Assembly (NCBI GenBank): GCA_028554795.2
Contig: CM068841.1
Span: 27,645,721-27,709,720 of the forward strand
DNA length: 64,000 bases
Direction of reading: 5' to 3'
Origin: Sinohyriopsis cumingii
Taxonomy: Eukaryota > Mollusca > Bivalvia > Unionida > Unionidae
Every line of letters starts with the position of its first letter. Position 1 is the first letter of the stretch. The position numbers were made by a program, and so were the translations under genes. Of this stretch, positions 11,901 to 24,468 are shown piece by piece. The notes under the pieces were generated by a model. It had not been told where the DNA came from, did not search any database, and worked only from the letters and a program-made list of their open reading frames with translations.

Positions 11901-14259
11901 TTCTAAAATGTGAAATAATACCTGTGAAAATTCGAAAACAAAGTGAATCAAAATATTAAAAAACAAAGTTTTCCTAAATATTTTGGTGAAATTCGTATCC
12001 CGGACTTGCCCCCAATTTTCTGTTACGATTCTATGCTTTTAATATAAGTAACAGAATTTTTTTTAAACACAACATGCTTTGTAAAATTGAACAAAATAAT
12101 TTATTTCCTTAGAATACAAAGGGAAAATGAGAAAAATGAACGTACTGTATTGCGAATTAAAATCCCAAAATAATCCAAGAATTAATGGTACAAATCATAG
12201 TAATTTAAAGCCCTTAAACAACTAATTACAAGTCCTGAAGAAATCCAAAAACTGAAGCCCATGACAAGTCTGTTACAGCTTATAGACTGTTGACGTGTCA
12301 ACAGTCTTTTGTTGAATCACAGTAATATGATTCCTTGTTTGAATATACTATAAAGTTCAGTCAAAAGTCTTTATCTATGAATTGTATCAGAGCACATTTT
12401 TATTTCCAGAGAAAATAACCACTTGAATTCAATAATTTGAAGAAAAACACTCATCCCAAGTAGACACAACATAATGCAACTTGAAAGTGCTAGATGGTAA
12501 AGCAAGAATAACCATTTCCTCATACTTACAAGATTGTATAGTAGTCTACCTGACCTCAGTCACAGTTAGCATTTTCTCTATAAAAATCATTACCTAACGA
12601 AAAATAACCTTCTTTAGAGATCCTGATGTTTACAAAGTCAAACCATAACCTGAATTACACTCAGAAAATTCCCAAATTTAGGCCCAAACAAACACATTTA
12701 CTTCCATTAATAATTATCCTGATATTAAGCCCACGTACAGAGAGAATAGTTTAGCTATGTATTAGTTATTTACATAAAATGAAAGTTTAAAAAGTCAATC
12801 AGGTAATGCAGAAATGAACTCAGTTTTGCACAAGGTTCAGTCCAGCAAACAATGTTACAATACGATAACATGTAATGAAATTATAAAAAAAAAAAAACTA
12901 ACAAACAAAATTAATTATACATAACAATGCAAGTGTACATACGTGTTCTATTTGTCCCTCCTTCCCACACTCATACCCTATACAACGGGGACATGATTTT
13001 TACCGTGAAAACGGAGACATTTTTATTGTAACAAATTGTAGGCGATGAAGATCTATTTTAATATGCATTTGATATGTACGTGTAATTTGTAACTGATCTG
13101 TTGTTGATTTTCAAGAAACACTATATCAATCTTTACCATCAGAACGGGAACACACAAATATGCACAGTTAGATATGATACAATCAAATAAGGGACATTGT
13201 AGAAGTATGTATTTTGATTCTAAATAAGGATCGATTCAATCAATTCAATCTAAATATTGCAGTACTCTCACCTCATTCACATAGTTCCCATCCCTATTAA
13301 CAAACTAATTATCATTTTGAATGTTTATAGCTGCCACACTGCAGGTCATGCCGTCACCTTTCTGGTTCTTCCATCCAGCTATAAATATACTAAGCTGGTC
13401 ATAATAAATAAAATAAATGCAGCGAAGAAATCCATAAATACATACTACAACACATTTTTTCATGTCAAAATAAAGCCCTTAGCGATAAAATGACATGATA
13501 ATGAAGGAGATCACTGTGTCGCATAAGACAGTATGTCTCTTATAAATATAGAGAAAAAAATGAACACGACAAGGGGTAAGGTAGTCTTGAACATCGTGCT
13601 ATATGGGTATCTTTCCGCAAGCGACCTACAGCGAGATGCAGAGATGCATGTATTGCCCAGTCACACACACCCCTCGATAAAAAAGAAAAAAAAATATGAA
13701 CTACCATAGGCAACGTTGTATGCGTCTAAAATACAAATTACCCAAATTGTTTTGAGGAAATGCCAAATCATTTTCGTGCCTTATTCCGTGACAAACTCCG
13801 TCGATTGATTACATTTTATACTTTAACCAAAATGTTTACCCTTAACAACACAATCTGCATGAAAAAGTTACAAAATAACGTACGGAAAAGTCAAGATGTG
13901 AAAAGAAAGATAAAATGGACGGGACCTGCATTTACGATGAAAACTAAATTGTCAACAGCATCATGTTGTGGATGGTTCTTCCATCCAGCTATAAATGTTG
14001 TATGGCCTTTGGTACATGACTGTGTTTTGATTACTTTCTGCTTCATTAAGATTGAAAGAAATATGTTCTGAATCAGTCAAAACTTCTAAGAAATATCTAA
14101 TGTCATACTTCTAATAATATTGAAATGAAAGAAAGGTTCAACTTAACGCAAAAGTATGTCCTTTCTCAATCACCATTAAAATTTATTAATATTTTAAATT
14201 ACTTCTGCCTCTCTGTTCACTATTATTGATAAGCATAAGAAGACTGATCAAGATACGTC
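11901..14259. other. Gene-less stretch of 2.4 kb
   Basis: AT-rich. A near-perfect 24-bp palindrome lies at about 12286-12309, and a short direct repeat (TTCTTCCATCCAGCTATAAA) occurs at 13367 and 13977. No gene is supported; the frame at 13760-14071 has no recognisable family. Confidence 0.4.
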
Positions 14260-15215
14260 TCAAAGCCGACAAAGCCTTGCGATAAGTTCTGAGGTGGTTG
14301 CATCAAAGCCAGGAACATCCAACATCCCATCATCCTGCGGATCAGCAACGGAAAACCGGTTGCTGTTCATAGCACAAACAACGAGCTGGACAGGGTTTTC
14401 TGACAACTCTCGATACTGACGCAAAGTCTCATCTGCATGTACCTTTCCACAATAAGTGTCACTGCAGATGTAGATACAAAAGACATCATAGTCGCGGGTC
14501 TTTTGCTCCGTTGCTTTTACAATAGGTAGTGAAAATCATTCCCTGCAGAATAGCCACCATTTTGCATCTTTTTGGTGATGTTCTTCAAGTCATCATTTGC
14601 TGATATATCCAAACGACTGTATTCATCAGAAAAGATGAAAACATCAAATCTTGATTCTACCTTGGTGATGGTCAAGACCGTCAATTGCCAGACAGTATTG
14701 GTGTCATCCTTTGGAAACTTTTGTGTAAAGCTTCCTCGACTGCATCATGGATACGTTTATTTGGTATCCATTTGCATCCTGATTCTCCAGTGCCACCTCT
14801 GTATACTTCATACGCCAGCAAAACTTTGAAAGGATGAATCACACAGGTTCTTTCTCTCATATTCTCTTCAGTTTCATCGTCAAGGTCACCCGTATCCAAA
14901 GTTGTGATGTTTCTCAGGCACTGAATAACGACGTCTCTGTCTTTCATCGTCAGCAAACAGACCAAGGGAGGTAATCATTCCAAGGTTGCGAACCAATGCT
15001 TCAAGAGTCATGTGCTGTAGCAAAGCTTCACAGACTTCCAGGTGAGCAAGCATTCTGTTATGTACGTGCTGCCAGTCGAGGCGATGCTGTCGTATTATCG
15101 TGCACACTTCAGTAACAACTGATGTGGTCATATCTGTTTTATATTCCCGGAGGAAAGAACAGATTCTCTGCATATCCGGCCTACCCATCTTATCTTTGCA
15201 ATAGTTCTCTGCTTG
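14260..15215 (-). pseudogene. RO60: RO60 last-exon pseudogene
   Basis: This is a decayed copy of the RO60 exon at 59273-60347. The order of segments is the same: MQRICSFL...LDWQHVHNRMLAH, then LLQHMTLEALVRNLGMITSLGLFADDE, then IHPFKVLLAYEVYRGG, KWIPNKRIHDAVEEALHKSF, a vWA part with DVFIFSDEYSRLDI, and a C-terminal part ending before a TGA at 14260. Reading frame changes occur near 14960 and near 14535. About 90 bp covering the start of the vWA domain (the MIDAS region) is deleted near 14690. The segment matching the first dozen or so residues of the intact exon is also missing. No upstream TROVE exons are seen. It is a pseudogene by these defects. The intact exon is 45 kb away on the same strand. 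Confidence 0.85.
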
Positions 15216-16049
15216 AGATAGAACTCTGGCAACATATATGTAAGTAAAATGAGAACTGACATGTATTCAAACAATACTATAGATGGATGTCTTGATAGCG
15301 TAGCGAATAACAACTAACTATTTTTCATTTTGAGCTGAAGTTGTTACATCAGCTATAGCACAAGGAAAATATAGGTCGCTATTTCAGAACAGCAAATTAT
15401 TTTTCTTGGTTTTCTTGCATCCTTGTGGTATCTTTTCATTTAAGAACGGCTGAAGAAAAGTGTCCGTGTGGATCTTATTACGTTCCTATTCTGAACGTAC
15501 AATCTAATATCGTTAACTCAAAGCAGACTACTAAGTTTAAAATTTTTCTATGAATCAGTAATTGTGCAATATTTTACAATAAAATTGTATAAACTTAATG
15601 CAAAAAAGCAATAGAAAGAGACTTAGAAATTAATGTATCCTAACTCGGTTGAAAGACAAAGTATAAACGTTTCACATTACTTGGACACTTTCTACAACAC
15701 TTAATACATTTTCGTCTAAATTACCTTCGAGAAAATGAATTAGTTGATCTCTCTCTCTCTCTCTCTCTCTCAACCCCTCAAGGAGCAAGCATACATCAAC
15801 TATTCTCATTGCAGTTGGTAGTGATTTTGATAGTGAATGTCTTAACATAGACAAACCTGTGTAACATTTAGGAATGAAGAGATTATTATCCCCACCTTAA
15901 ATAAATCCAAGTTCGCAATTGGTAGTTTTGGATGGGCCATGCATATTACATCCCAATGGGACCAGTTCGTTCGTGTCCTATACTTGGTAACAAGCCTGAC
16001 CAACTGCAATGGGTCAGTTGAAAACTTTCATACCAGCCACTAATGCCGT
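15216..16049. other. Spacer with a CT microsatellite
   Basis: It contains (CT)n at about 15749-15770. No gene is recognised. The missing outer end of Polinton copy 2 would be expected here, but no terminal repeat is visible. Confidence 0.45.
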
Positions 16050-16059
16050 GGAGTCTCAC

Positions 16060-17063
16060 ACATCTAAACTAGTTCTACAGCTACTAGAGGCAATTAAGAA
16101 ATAACTCCCTGCTCGTGATTCTGTCAAGCAGTAAATACAAGCTCATCAGGAGTATCAGGTGGAATTTGCAGAAGGTACAGAACATGTATTTAAACCAAAT
16201 GTCGAATCAATTAAGAAAAATGTTACAGCAACTGAGGCGGTTCAAAAAGCTCGTGAAACATTGCCTGTTGATATTTCTGGCTGTCTTCAAGCAGCTCAAC
16301 CACCACCTCCTCAAGCACAACCTCTGCCAAGAGTCAGAATAAACATCATAGAGAAATTCACGCCTGAAGGTATTGCCGATATCAAAGACGCAAAGTATTA
16401 AATATTGCCGATATCAAAGACGCAGACAAAGTATTAAATATTGCCGTGTTTGGATATCGTGACAGAGAAAAGTATGTAAAACCTGAGTAGTAGTAGTACT
16501 CTAAAAGCTGCTGATTGGGTCAAGGACATATATCGCATCTCTACTGATACTCAGCAAATTATATCTGAAAAACATGTTAATCGGTTTGATATTTTTAAAC
16601 AGTCAGTAGATAATTATATTAAACAAGTAAAGCAAGAAAGGAGACAAAGAGAATGGGAAATGAAGCAACAACTTAAAAAGGCCAGAGCAATAAAATCTGC
16701 AAAAACAGGTAAGAAAAAAGCAGTCAAAATAGCAAGTGAGGAAGAAGAAGAATTAAAAACAATGGAAGATTCAGGGAGGGTTGTGAAAGAAAGAAGAAGA
16801 GAAATATTGTCTAACACTCCAACTGGAAGTAGTATTGCTATTATAGGAAGGGGCCTTATTACCTCATGACCCACTAATGTCCTTGCCGATGTTGAACGAT
16901 TAGAGATTCTGAGTGGGAGAAAACGAGCCGGTAATAATTCCCTAGAAATCGTCAATGAAGCAACTGCTATTTTTCAACGATTATTTACAGGTGGTATCAT
17001 AGACATTAATTTGATTCGGTCTATCATCGATGAAATCGTTGATGATTATCACAGTGATTGAGG
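16060..17063 (+). pseudogene. Capsid-end acidic protein remnants (copy 2)
   Basis: These match the two outermost genes of copy 1. The first part (to about 16400) is helical and rich in Gln and Pro. The second (about 16500-17063) is highly charged and ends with the family block KRAGNNSLEIVNEA...SIIDEIVDDYHSD. The capsid gene follows about 30 bp downstream. Confidence 0.5.
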
Positions 17064-17095
17064 GTATGCAATTAGATCAGTGACAATAAAATAAG

Positions 17096-17603
17096 ATGAT
17101 CATACATGAAGCTCAGTGTAGACCGATTATGGTCAAGGTGATAAATTCGCGATTACCAATGTATAAAGTTACCTACGGTGATGGACTTTTGATGTTGTTC
17201 AGGGTCTATTTAGAAGGATAGCCCCAAAAGCAATTCCGATTGCAAAACAATTATCAACGCAAGCTATTGATTTTATTCGTTATAAAGGTATTGGTGATGT
17301 TGGTGATGTTGCCAGCAAAACATTCTAAGCAATCAAGGATAGACTAGCACGATTAATACGACGAAATCCACAACAAGTAAAATTATCCAACACTGAAGTT
17401 ATGTCTGTAAAATAATAAATCAAGATGCAAATCAAACACTAGCAGAGTTGGCTGGTGTATCCATAACAGAAAAATAACAAAATACAACTGCAAGTTTAAT
17501 AGCAGGAAGTGGTCTTCGTGTTAAACGATAGCAATTATAATAAAGATGTTCAAACGTGTATCTGATCCCGCATTCGACATTGATTCGCCAGTTCTCAAGG
17601 ATG
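17096..17603 (+). pseudogene. Capsid-region start, truncated (copy 2)
   Basis: It begins MIIHEAQCRPIMVKVINSRL, equivalent to copy 1 (6750) and copy 3 (48031, minus). A basic hydrophobic segment and the first residues of the capsid protein (DIDSPVLKDA) follow. The sequence then switches abruptly into the 590-bp dispersed repeat. Confidence 0.55.
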
Positions 17604-18192
17604 CGCTTTACGTTGTGGTTGTTTGAATTTGTTTCTGAATGAAATAAAACAGACGTTTCGTAGTCTGCCAGATACCAGCTGCTTTGGCACATTCTGCGTT
17701 AAATTTGTTGATACAATGTTTCGGATTTAGGCTAGCTACAGTACACAAGAGACGCAAGAAAGGGTCCTCACAAATAATATACAAGTGATAAGTCAGATAC
17801 TGTCTTCTTTAGTTGGTGATAAGAATGTAAAAAATATACTTAGTTTTACATCCTGATTTCCTCAAAATGTATTTGCTTAGTTCTGCAAATCCGAATTACA
17901 TGAGCCATGTCACAGGTTCTCAATCTTGATTACACATTTCGAAATTGTACCGTAATTTCGATAAGTACAATTACATCCTCCTTACTGCACTCAAAATGAA
18001 ATAAGCATTAAATTCCATAGCGTCTTTTTAATAATTGCAGTTGAAAGACTTCATATTTTTCCCACATTATAATTTCAAACATTCAATGACAGAAACAGAA
18101 ACAAATTTGCAGATGTCAACACGCTTGTCCCTCACTTATTCAATCCCATGTATTTCATGTGGAACTGTCACATATAAATCCAGTCCATAATC
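17604..18192 (+). repeat. Dispersed 590-bp repeat, copy b (inside capsid gene)
   Basis: Reverse-complement match to 8115-8694. The left boundary falls inside the capsid gene of Polinton copy 2, and no capsid sequence is recognised on the right side, so insertion was accompanied or followed by loss of the rest. Confidence 0.6.
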
Positions 18193-19190
18193 TTAGAAGG
18201 TTGTTTCTCAATCATTATAAAATAACCGGAAAGTAATTAAAAGCATTTTAATTGCCATGATTTAATTACGACGAGCTAAAAAAAATCAACGATATCATCG
18301 ATGAAAACTTTTCTGAAATTACCAAGTCATGGAAAAAATAGCCCCACCAGCAAGTATTCTCAGACATAACAATGCGCCCTACGTGAAGGCCGTAATATTT
18401 CATCAACAATTGTTAAGATAATATCAACAATCGCAGTCAATCTTGTATGTAATACAACAGATGACAGCTTTCAAGTAGGTCTTGGAAAATCCAGTCTGGC
18501 GCAGTAGGGATATATTTTATACACATTCACACCTCTAGCACCCCCTTAATTTTTATCATGTTTGAACCCATTGATTTGTTATTGCAGGACAGTTAAATGA
18601 ATTGCAACGAGAACATCTGCTGGATTCCTATAAATTACCATTATACTGAGTAAATCACAATTTTTGTAAACTGCAGCGTGGATTTTTTTTTCATTTAAAA
18701 AACACACCGTATAAAATAATCGCACATATATTTCTGCCGAGTTAAAATAGATATGTATACAGCTTTCTTACCTAGAGATCTAAAAATAACTTAGCTGTAA
18801 TGTACACATAAACGAGGCGTTTGATATAACTGTTGTTCGGTCTTGACGTTTTACGATGACAAAGTTAAAAGGTGTAAATCCTACTGCTAATTTGAATTAT
18901 TACAAAATTACGTTATTCCACTAATAGCTAATTGCCACACAGACAGTTAAGTTACTATATATAGTTTCGACGACACAAATTATAATCGTTGAGGTCATTA
19001 CGCAGTAACAAGTGAGGTAACTACTTAATTACTCTACCCGAGACAGCTTTGCTGACAGAGTTAACTCCCTTTATCTGGAGTGTTTTCATCTAGCACGATT
19101 GGGGATATACTGAAATATTATTTTTTGTTTATATTTCTTCGAATACGCTGATTTGGTTATATTATTTGCGACAATCTGTCTTGAATACCT
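18193..19190. other. AT-rich stretch inside Polinton copy 2
   Basis: By comparison with copy 3, the protease and fibre-like genes should lie here. None is recognised, and no other gene is seen. Confidence 0.4.
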
Positions 19191-19290
19191 AAAAATATCA
19201 ATATATTTTTCAGCTGCATATGTCGATTGAAAATCTATTTCTTCGCCTGTCTCTACGTTTGTATAAATTTATGACAAAGGTACATTTTAT
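19191..19290 (-). pseudogene. HNH protein C-terminal remnant (copy 2)
   Basis: About 100 bp match, on the opposite strand, the end of the HNH-protein remnant of copy 3 near 40.1 kb (shared ATCGACATATGCAGCTG). It lies next to the zinc-cluster gene, as in copy 3. No HNH motif itself survives. Confidence 0.4.
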
Positions 19291-19517
19291 TTCCCCCGGT
19301 ATTGAATATGAGATACTCAGTATTAATAACAGTACCGATTGGTTTTTTAGTCGATAGCTCACGAGATGCTTCATAATTCTTGATGATAGGATGTTTACAA
19401 ACTCATTTCGCTTCATTTTAAATAATATTATTTGTCTAAAAAAAAAACATTTTGAAACTCTGGCGAGATAGTCCTTGGCATTTTTTATGACTTGTCATTG
19501 CCGACATTATTTTATTT

Positions 19518-19751
19518 CTAATAATATCGTTTTAGTTCTCTGTAGTTTTTACCACCACATTGCACATACAACTGCGTTTCTCCTCTAACCCTAACATCAC
19601 ACTTTAAACACGGTTTAGGTCCTATACTCCCTGTTCGCATGCTCTGTAGGTGAAGTTCACATAATTCATTTACGCTAGACCGATTGCAAAGAGTTGTAGA
19701 GCCTATAAGAAATTTGATCAGTTTGTAAGACATAATAGTGAGATATATCAA
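19518..19751 (-). CDS. Small zinc-cluster protein (copy 2)
   Basis: A 77-codon frame with regularly spaced Cys and His residues (GPKPCLKC and further Cys pairs). It is homologous to the frame at 39492-39713 in copy 3, which has a fuller set. It lies divergent from the polymerase gene. I do not recognise the family. The pattern suggests two zinc sites in a small nucleic-acid-binding protein, which is inference. As part of a fossil element it is unlikely to be in use. Confidence 0.45.
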   Translation of the reverse strand: MIYLTIMSYKLIKFLIGSTTLCNRSSVNELCELHLQSMRTGSIGPKPCLKCDVRVRGETQLYVQCGGKNYRELKRYY

Positions 19752-19844
19752 ACATAATTACTTCTTAGAAAAATAAAAGATCTTCAGTTGAAATGCACCA
19801 GTGATCATGGTAAGTTATTCAGTAATTCTTTTACGATTCCATCA

Positions 19845-20860
19845 GTCGTGGCTCATTTTGCTAGAGAGAAAAATTCATGGAAACCAATTAGGTTTGATTT
19901 TCTCGATCATATAATATAAATTGTGTCGAATACGGGCACATTTGATTATGGAATACCAGATACGATTATAACGATGTTATCTCGGTGGACATGTTGCATG
20001 TTATCCCGGAAGTTTTCTTGGTATGGGTAAATGTCCGGAACATTTTAAGCGATTTGGACATCCACCACACGAGATGACCAGAGTATCGATAAATGGACCG
20101 CTACCAGATGTTGATATAACTAGATTTGCACGAATTCTTCATTCAAGTTTGCCGAATATATTCATCCGATTCTCGCTCTTTGGTTTGGAAAACATTTTAG
20201 CGAACGCGGTTGGGCTCAGATTGTATTATTAGGATGTATGTTTGATGTAAAAATATTAATATCGTTGATTGTAAGTGAAGCAATGATATCAAATAGTTTT
20301 TTTACAACAACAAAATAAATATTCTGATAATGAAAATCCTGGTATAACTGATTTTGAGAATAAAATTGCAAAAGATCTTGGCAGAAAAATAATTCGTAAA
20401 TTTATAGAAGGAGGATCATATGATCAGAAACGACAATGTACAAGACTAATTTTAGATGATGTTGAACTTGATGTTATAATTGCGGATACAACTGAAACAC
20501 ATTTATAAGTCGAAGTAATGTAAATTTTTTGGACGGAACTATCAATTGTGAGTTACACTGATGGTGAGTCACCGTGATTTACTCATTTAGGATCTTCAGA
20601 TTTACAGATATACAGATTTAGGTATGCTGGAGTTAGAGTCTCCACAGATTCACTTTATATCAATGCAAAATACAGGATTCCTAGAACAACTACATATCGG
20701 GGCTGATGCATCATGGGGCGAATGGAGAATGAAAACGAGAAAAGATAGTTATTCTGAATCTGCCGACGTTGAAATTAAGGATATTTATTGCAAAAAAAGT
20801 CAAATATCAAAATTGTTATCAGCACCATCGGTAAATGATCCTGTGACCAGGCATATGACT
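19845..20860 (+). pseudogene. Family B DNA polymerase remnant (copy 2)
   Basis: It contains the polymerase A-motif region of the family (VACYPGSFLG in the other copies) and the conserved block FGHPPHEMTRVSINGPLPD at 20050-20110. The palm C-motif side is weakly visible. The N-terminal part is missing compared with copies 3 and 4. The helicase part follows on the same strand. Confidence 0.55.
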
Positions 20861-21900
20861 TTATCTGAATGGATCGGGTGGTTCTGGTAAACATCACGTG
20901 TAATCGAATTATTTCGTGGATTTTATATAATTGTGTTAACCCCTACACATAGACTCACGCGAGAAATGAACGAACGAGGAGCAAGATCTCATACTTATTA
21001 CAGCTTCTTCCGATGGAAGGGAGATACATGGACTCCTGAACGAATGGGTGAAAAGTATATTCCAAAGATTATTATCTGGAATGAAATATGCACAGTGTCG
21101 TTTGAGACATTAAAAATATTTCTTGATTGGTTACTGACAAAAAAAAACTGCCGTGATAATGTGTTACCATCATGGTCAACCACCACCTTTTTTGTTCGAT
21201 TGTGTCCACATGAATGGCTAAGAAAGTTAGTAGATTATTATTAGGAAATAATTGATGATCATAGAACGCTTGATCCAGAGCTAAGAGAGCTTAAGAAATT
21301 AATCAGACTGCAACCAAATAAAATTCAGTGTGAAATAATGCGTGAGAGAATTTCAGAAACGCCGAAGAACAATTTTTGGAATTTATGGATACCAGTTGAT
21401 TTGATAGTTGCAAATAGATAGTTCGTGATACACTTCAACAGCAATTATTTATTTTACATAAAGTAAAGTTTTCAAATCTACCTGCACCATTGTGTAATCG
21501 ACCAACAGATACTCGACGGCAAAATATCGACGCTTAAATTCCAGACTGCGGTAGTAAACAAAATCTTTTCTTAAATGATATTGGCTTAGTTCATGTGAGT
21601 GTTGTTGAGTGCGCGTTAATGATGGACAAAACTCCGTGGACCTACCTCATTCATCACAAATGATTAACTATTTCTGATACAAATATTTGGATTGTTGATG
21701 ATCGTACTGAATGGTCAAATTTAGTTTATCTTGCAGTGTCTCGAGTCAGCAGAATACCTCAGCTGCGAATGGTTATCATAAACTTCACAGAAAGTAATAA
21801 TCAAACTGCAAGTAATGGAGATGATATGGCAAGAAAAAAATTAACTGCTTATAAACAATGAGAGAAAGAAAAAAAAACGCGAATTTGATCTAGATGCTGA
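20861..21900 (+). pseudogene. SF1 helicase remnant (copy 2)
   Basis: It continues from the polymerase. The recognisable block is VLTPTHRLTREM, the FFRWKGDTWTPERMGEKYIP stretch, then the region corresponding to Walker B and the GDHGQPPP motif of copy 4. Near 21720-21790 the late helicase region (SNLVYLAVSRVSR) is visible. The role would be unwinding during protein-primed replication (inference). Confidence 0.55.
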
Positions 21901-21909
21901 ATTTCTCAT

Positions 21910-22100
21910 GACGCTGAAACAACAGAGAATAATCATTGTGCGAGCTGTAACACAATAATGTTGTGGTAGGATTTAAAAAAATAGCCCAATACAGTTTACC
22001 ATAGATAGAATTAATGGGAGTCTTTTCACACACGAGAAAATGTGATGCTGACCTGTCTTGAATGTAATCGACGTCGGGGGGCCAGGTCGCAAAAGTGAAT
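21910..22100 (+). pseudogene. C-terminal HNH-domain remnant (copy 2)
   Basis: Matches the Cys-pair plus GH(I/T)RENV(V/M)LxCLECNR zinc/HNH segment that ends the polymerase-helicase module in copies 3 and 4. Confidence 0.45.
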
Positions 22101-23030
22101 GCGGTGGTAATTGTGTATCCTTAGGAATCACTTGTAAATTCACGCTGAGAAGCAGTTGAATTTAGTCTGTAGATTGCAGGTATACCCGTGGATCTTACCA
22201 TACTGGACATGTTAAGTGTCGTCAAACTCCAAACAGGAACAGTTGCTCTTTTTCTGCGACCTTCAAGTTCACCAGGTTCATATAAATATCGTACAGTCGC
22301 ATTACCTAGTACTGGTTGTTTTTAGAAGGAGTTATGTCGTTGTATTGGCATATGTTTTTGTGATTGCATTGATGGGTTTCATATAAATTGCACGAGTAGT
22401 TTCATTATTTAACGCAGCTATTACACTTGGTAGTCTTGCAACCCATTTACGAGATCTCTTGTCTTTCTGGATTATTTCCTTCGCATACTGATATCCAAAA
22501 CAATCACTCAGCAAGTGTTCGATTAAATCGTTCAACACTTACCTGATCGCCATGAATTGCAGTATGCCCTCGTCTGACGTTGACGTTATGTTTTTTCATC
22601 AGAGATGATACTGCACCAAACAATTCCTTGCCAGGATCAACCTGTAGCCATCGGAGACCACCTTGTGGTCCGGATCCTCGTTGATAAATTCGTTCAAAAG
22701 TAGATGCAACTTCAGTTAGTGGTTCTGATTCTTTATATCTACTTGCAACGTCAACGACAGTCAATGCGTATTTGTATGTGCGAGATTGACGTTTGCAAAT
22801 TTTAATAGTATCCTGTGATGAACTTCATTAGGAGTACTGACATCAAAATGTGCGTACTGAATTTTGAGGTGGTGGTAGTTATATCGGCCATATTGCCTGT
22901 CTTACCAACCAATTTTCAGCAACAGAACGTGTGACACTTGCTGCAAAACCTGTGACCGTTGTTGCCAGTCCACTTATCGCTGATCTACACCTCCAATATC
23001 CTCTTGAGCTATAATAAATTGATTCCATAA
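22101..23030 (-). pseudogene. Polinton integrase remnant (copy 2)
   Basis: Retroviral-type (rve) integrase of the Polinton kind. It starts near 23030 with MESIYYSSRGYW. The core includes TVVDVASRYKESEPL, a Lys/Asp-Pro-Gly-Lys-Glu segment and HGDQVSVERFNRTLAE. Copies 3 and 4 carry the same gene on the strand opposite to the polymerase. The tail overlaps or abuts the HNH end of the helicase gene. Confidence 0.7.
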
Positions 23031-23050
23031 TAATAATAATAATAATAATA
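23028..23050. repeat. AAT/ATT microsatellite
   Basis: A short run of AAT triplets at the integrase start. Confidence 0.8.
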
Positions 23051-23099
23051 GTCAATTGATTAAATACCGGCCCCTAATACTAGTTTATTTTTCGTCGCG

Positions 23100-23568
23100 G
23101 ATTTTACTAGGAAGCTAGCAAATATTTCTCTGAGAGATTTATTTTTTTAAGGGATTTAACGAGTGAATCAACTTCACATATGTAATGTTGTCGTTGTTGT
23201 AAATCCTCATCTTTATAAGCTAGATAATGAACGTCACATGCTTGATCAATCGCATTTATTGGATGCTCTCCAGGTCTTGGTTAATCTCGCTTGTTAAGTC
23301 GGAGATGAAGTTGGGTTCCAGGAACACAATAGTTATATCCAGGAAGGTGTTTTTCTCCTGGGTATTTAGCCTATGGAGCTCCTGGTAATTTTCTTAATGA
23401 AGCAGCGATATCTCCACCTGTCTTCGTACGAGACGAAATAAATTTGTATTTCCTTGTACCACATTTTACACACTTACCTGTAAGCGCACGCTTTTTAATT
23501 TTTGTTATTATTGTTGTTAATCCACTTGTGGAAGTGGATGCTCTGCAGTGAACGCAATATAAATTCAT
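23100..23568 (-). pseudogene. Zinc-ribbon / PLA2-like protein remnant (copy 2)
   Basis: It starts MNLYCVHCRAS at 23568. An N-terminal zinc ribbon (YCVHC and KCVKCGTRK) is followed by a Gly/Pro hinge (GGDIAASLRKLPGAP) and by the region that in copy 3 reads as a phospholipase A2-like calcium loop and catalytic helix (YNYCGPGTRLD; a Cys-x-x-His motif). PLA2 domains of this kind occur in parvovirus VP1 and some other animal DNA viruses. The start codon lies 23 bp from that of the divergent ATPase gene. Confidence 0.6.
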
Positions 23569-23591
23569 ATTATTTATTATATTTGTACAAC

Positions 23592-24252
23592 ATGGATGTC
23601 ATTGATTTCTCAGCGACACGGAAGCAAGAGCCAATCAAGCATCATCCAGCGCTACCAAATTCTATCAGAGCAATTATCATAGGTCTATCCAGGTCTGAAA
23701 CTGTTGCTTAATCTGATAATGAGATGGCTCAAGTGGGATAAGTTATGTTTAGTGGCACCATCCGTAGATGATCAGCGATGCTACGATGTGCTTAAAGATT
23801 TTAATGAACACTCAAAACTGTTGGACGAGGACGGCAATGATATTGTTGATTTTATCAACGATATTGATGAAGCCACATCTGTAGATGACCTCGATGCATT
23901 TATTATTAATCTCTTAGTATACGATGACGTGATGCTGGACAAACAATCAAATCCAGCTCGGATATTTTCTCGAGGCAGACATAAAACACCGATGTTATTA
24001 TATGTTATTCAAGAATATACCCAAATACCTAAAATGACCAGAGATAACTGTAATATTTTAGTTGTGTTTAATGGAATCGATACACACACTCTGCGAAATA
24101 TTCACCAGACTTGGTGTTCAGGGGATATGAATATGATTAAGTTCAAAAACTTCTTTTCACGTGCGCAAGCTACCCCACACGGATTTATCACGATATATTT
24201 ACATGATCCTCGATCGCCATATCGCGTAGATCTTGATAAAATGGTTGGTTAA
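23592..24252 (+). pseudogene. DNA-packaging ATPase remnant (copy 2)
   Basis: HerA/FtsK-type packaging ATPase. It starts MDVIDFSATRKQEP, followed by the P-loop region, a Walker-B-like LLYVIQEYTQIPK surrounding, NCNILVVFNGID and the end block PHGFITIYLHDPRSPYRVD. About 220 codons is normal for Polinton ATPases. The stop codon lies 8 bp from the terminal module. Confidence 0.7.
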
Positions 24253-24260
24253 GAGACAAC

Positions 24261-24468
24261 AGCAGGGTGGGTGACGACCAACAATGAGTGTCCGGGTGGG
24301 GAAACAAACATACAAAACACAAGCGTCAAAACGCAATTAGAGAAGTCTCGGTCAGTTGGAGGTTTCGGTTTGGCGTATTTGACCTTATATTTTCATTTTC
24401 GTAGGAAACTTTATTTTCGTGAACGGACTCTTCTAAAAAGTAGTATGTTCACCCTCCTTGCTGCTGCT
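24261..24468. repeat. Polinton terminal module (copy 2)
   Basis: Its inner end is AACAGCAGGGTGGGTGA and its outer end is the inverted TTCACCCTCCTTGCTGCTGCT. It is the counterpart of 32561-32784 and 54561-54797. Confidence 0.55.

Larger units (their letters stand above)
16050..24468 (+). mobile_element. Polinton-like element copy 2 (fossil)
   Basis: It has the family gene order from the capsid end to the ATPase end: acidic proteins and the start of the capsid gene (16.06-17.60 kb), an inserted 590-bp repeat (17.60-18.19 kb), a gap where the protease and fibre genes should be, HNH and zinc-cluster remnants (minus), polymerase-helicase-HNH (plus), integrase and zinc-ribbon/PLA2 (minus), and ATPase (plus). 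A 208-bp terminal module closes it at 24468. The left terminus was not found. It is broken in many places, with a large internal deletion, and looks old. Confidence 0.7.

Noticed and set aside
12000-12310. Long terminal repeat of the Gypsy remnant
   Set aside because: A primer-site-like stretch is present, but no second copy of the repeat could be found on the other side.
13760-14071. 103-codon frame
   Set aside because: No family resemblance, low-complexity composition, no splice or promoter context.
14572-14829. 85-codon plus-strand frame
   Set aside because: Antisense to the RO60 pseudogene.
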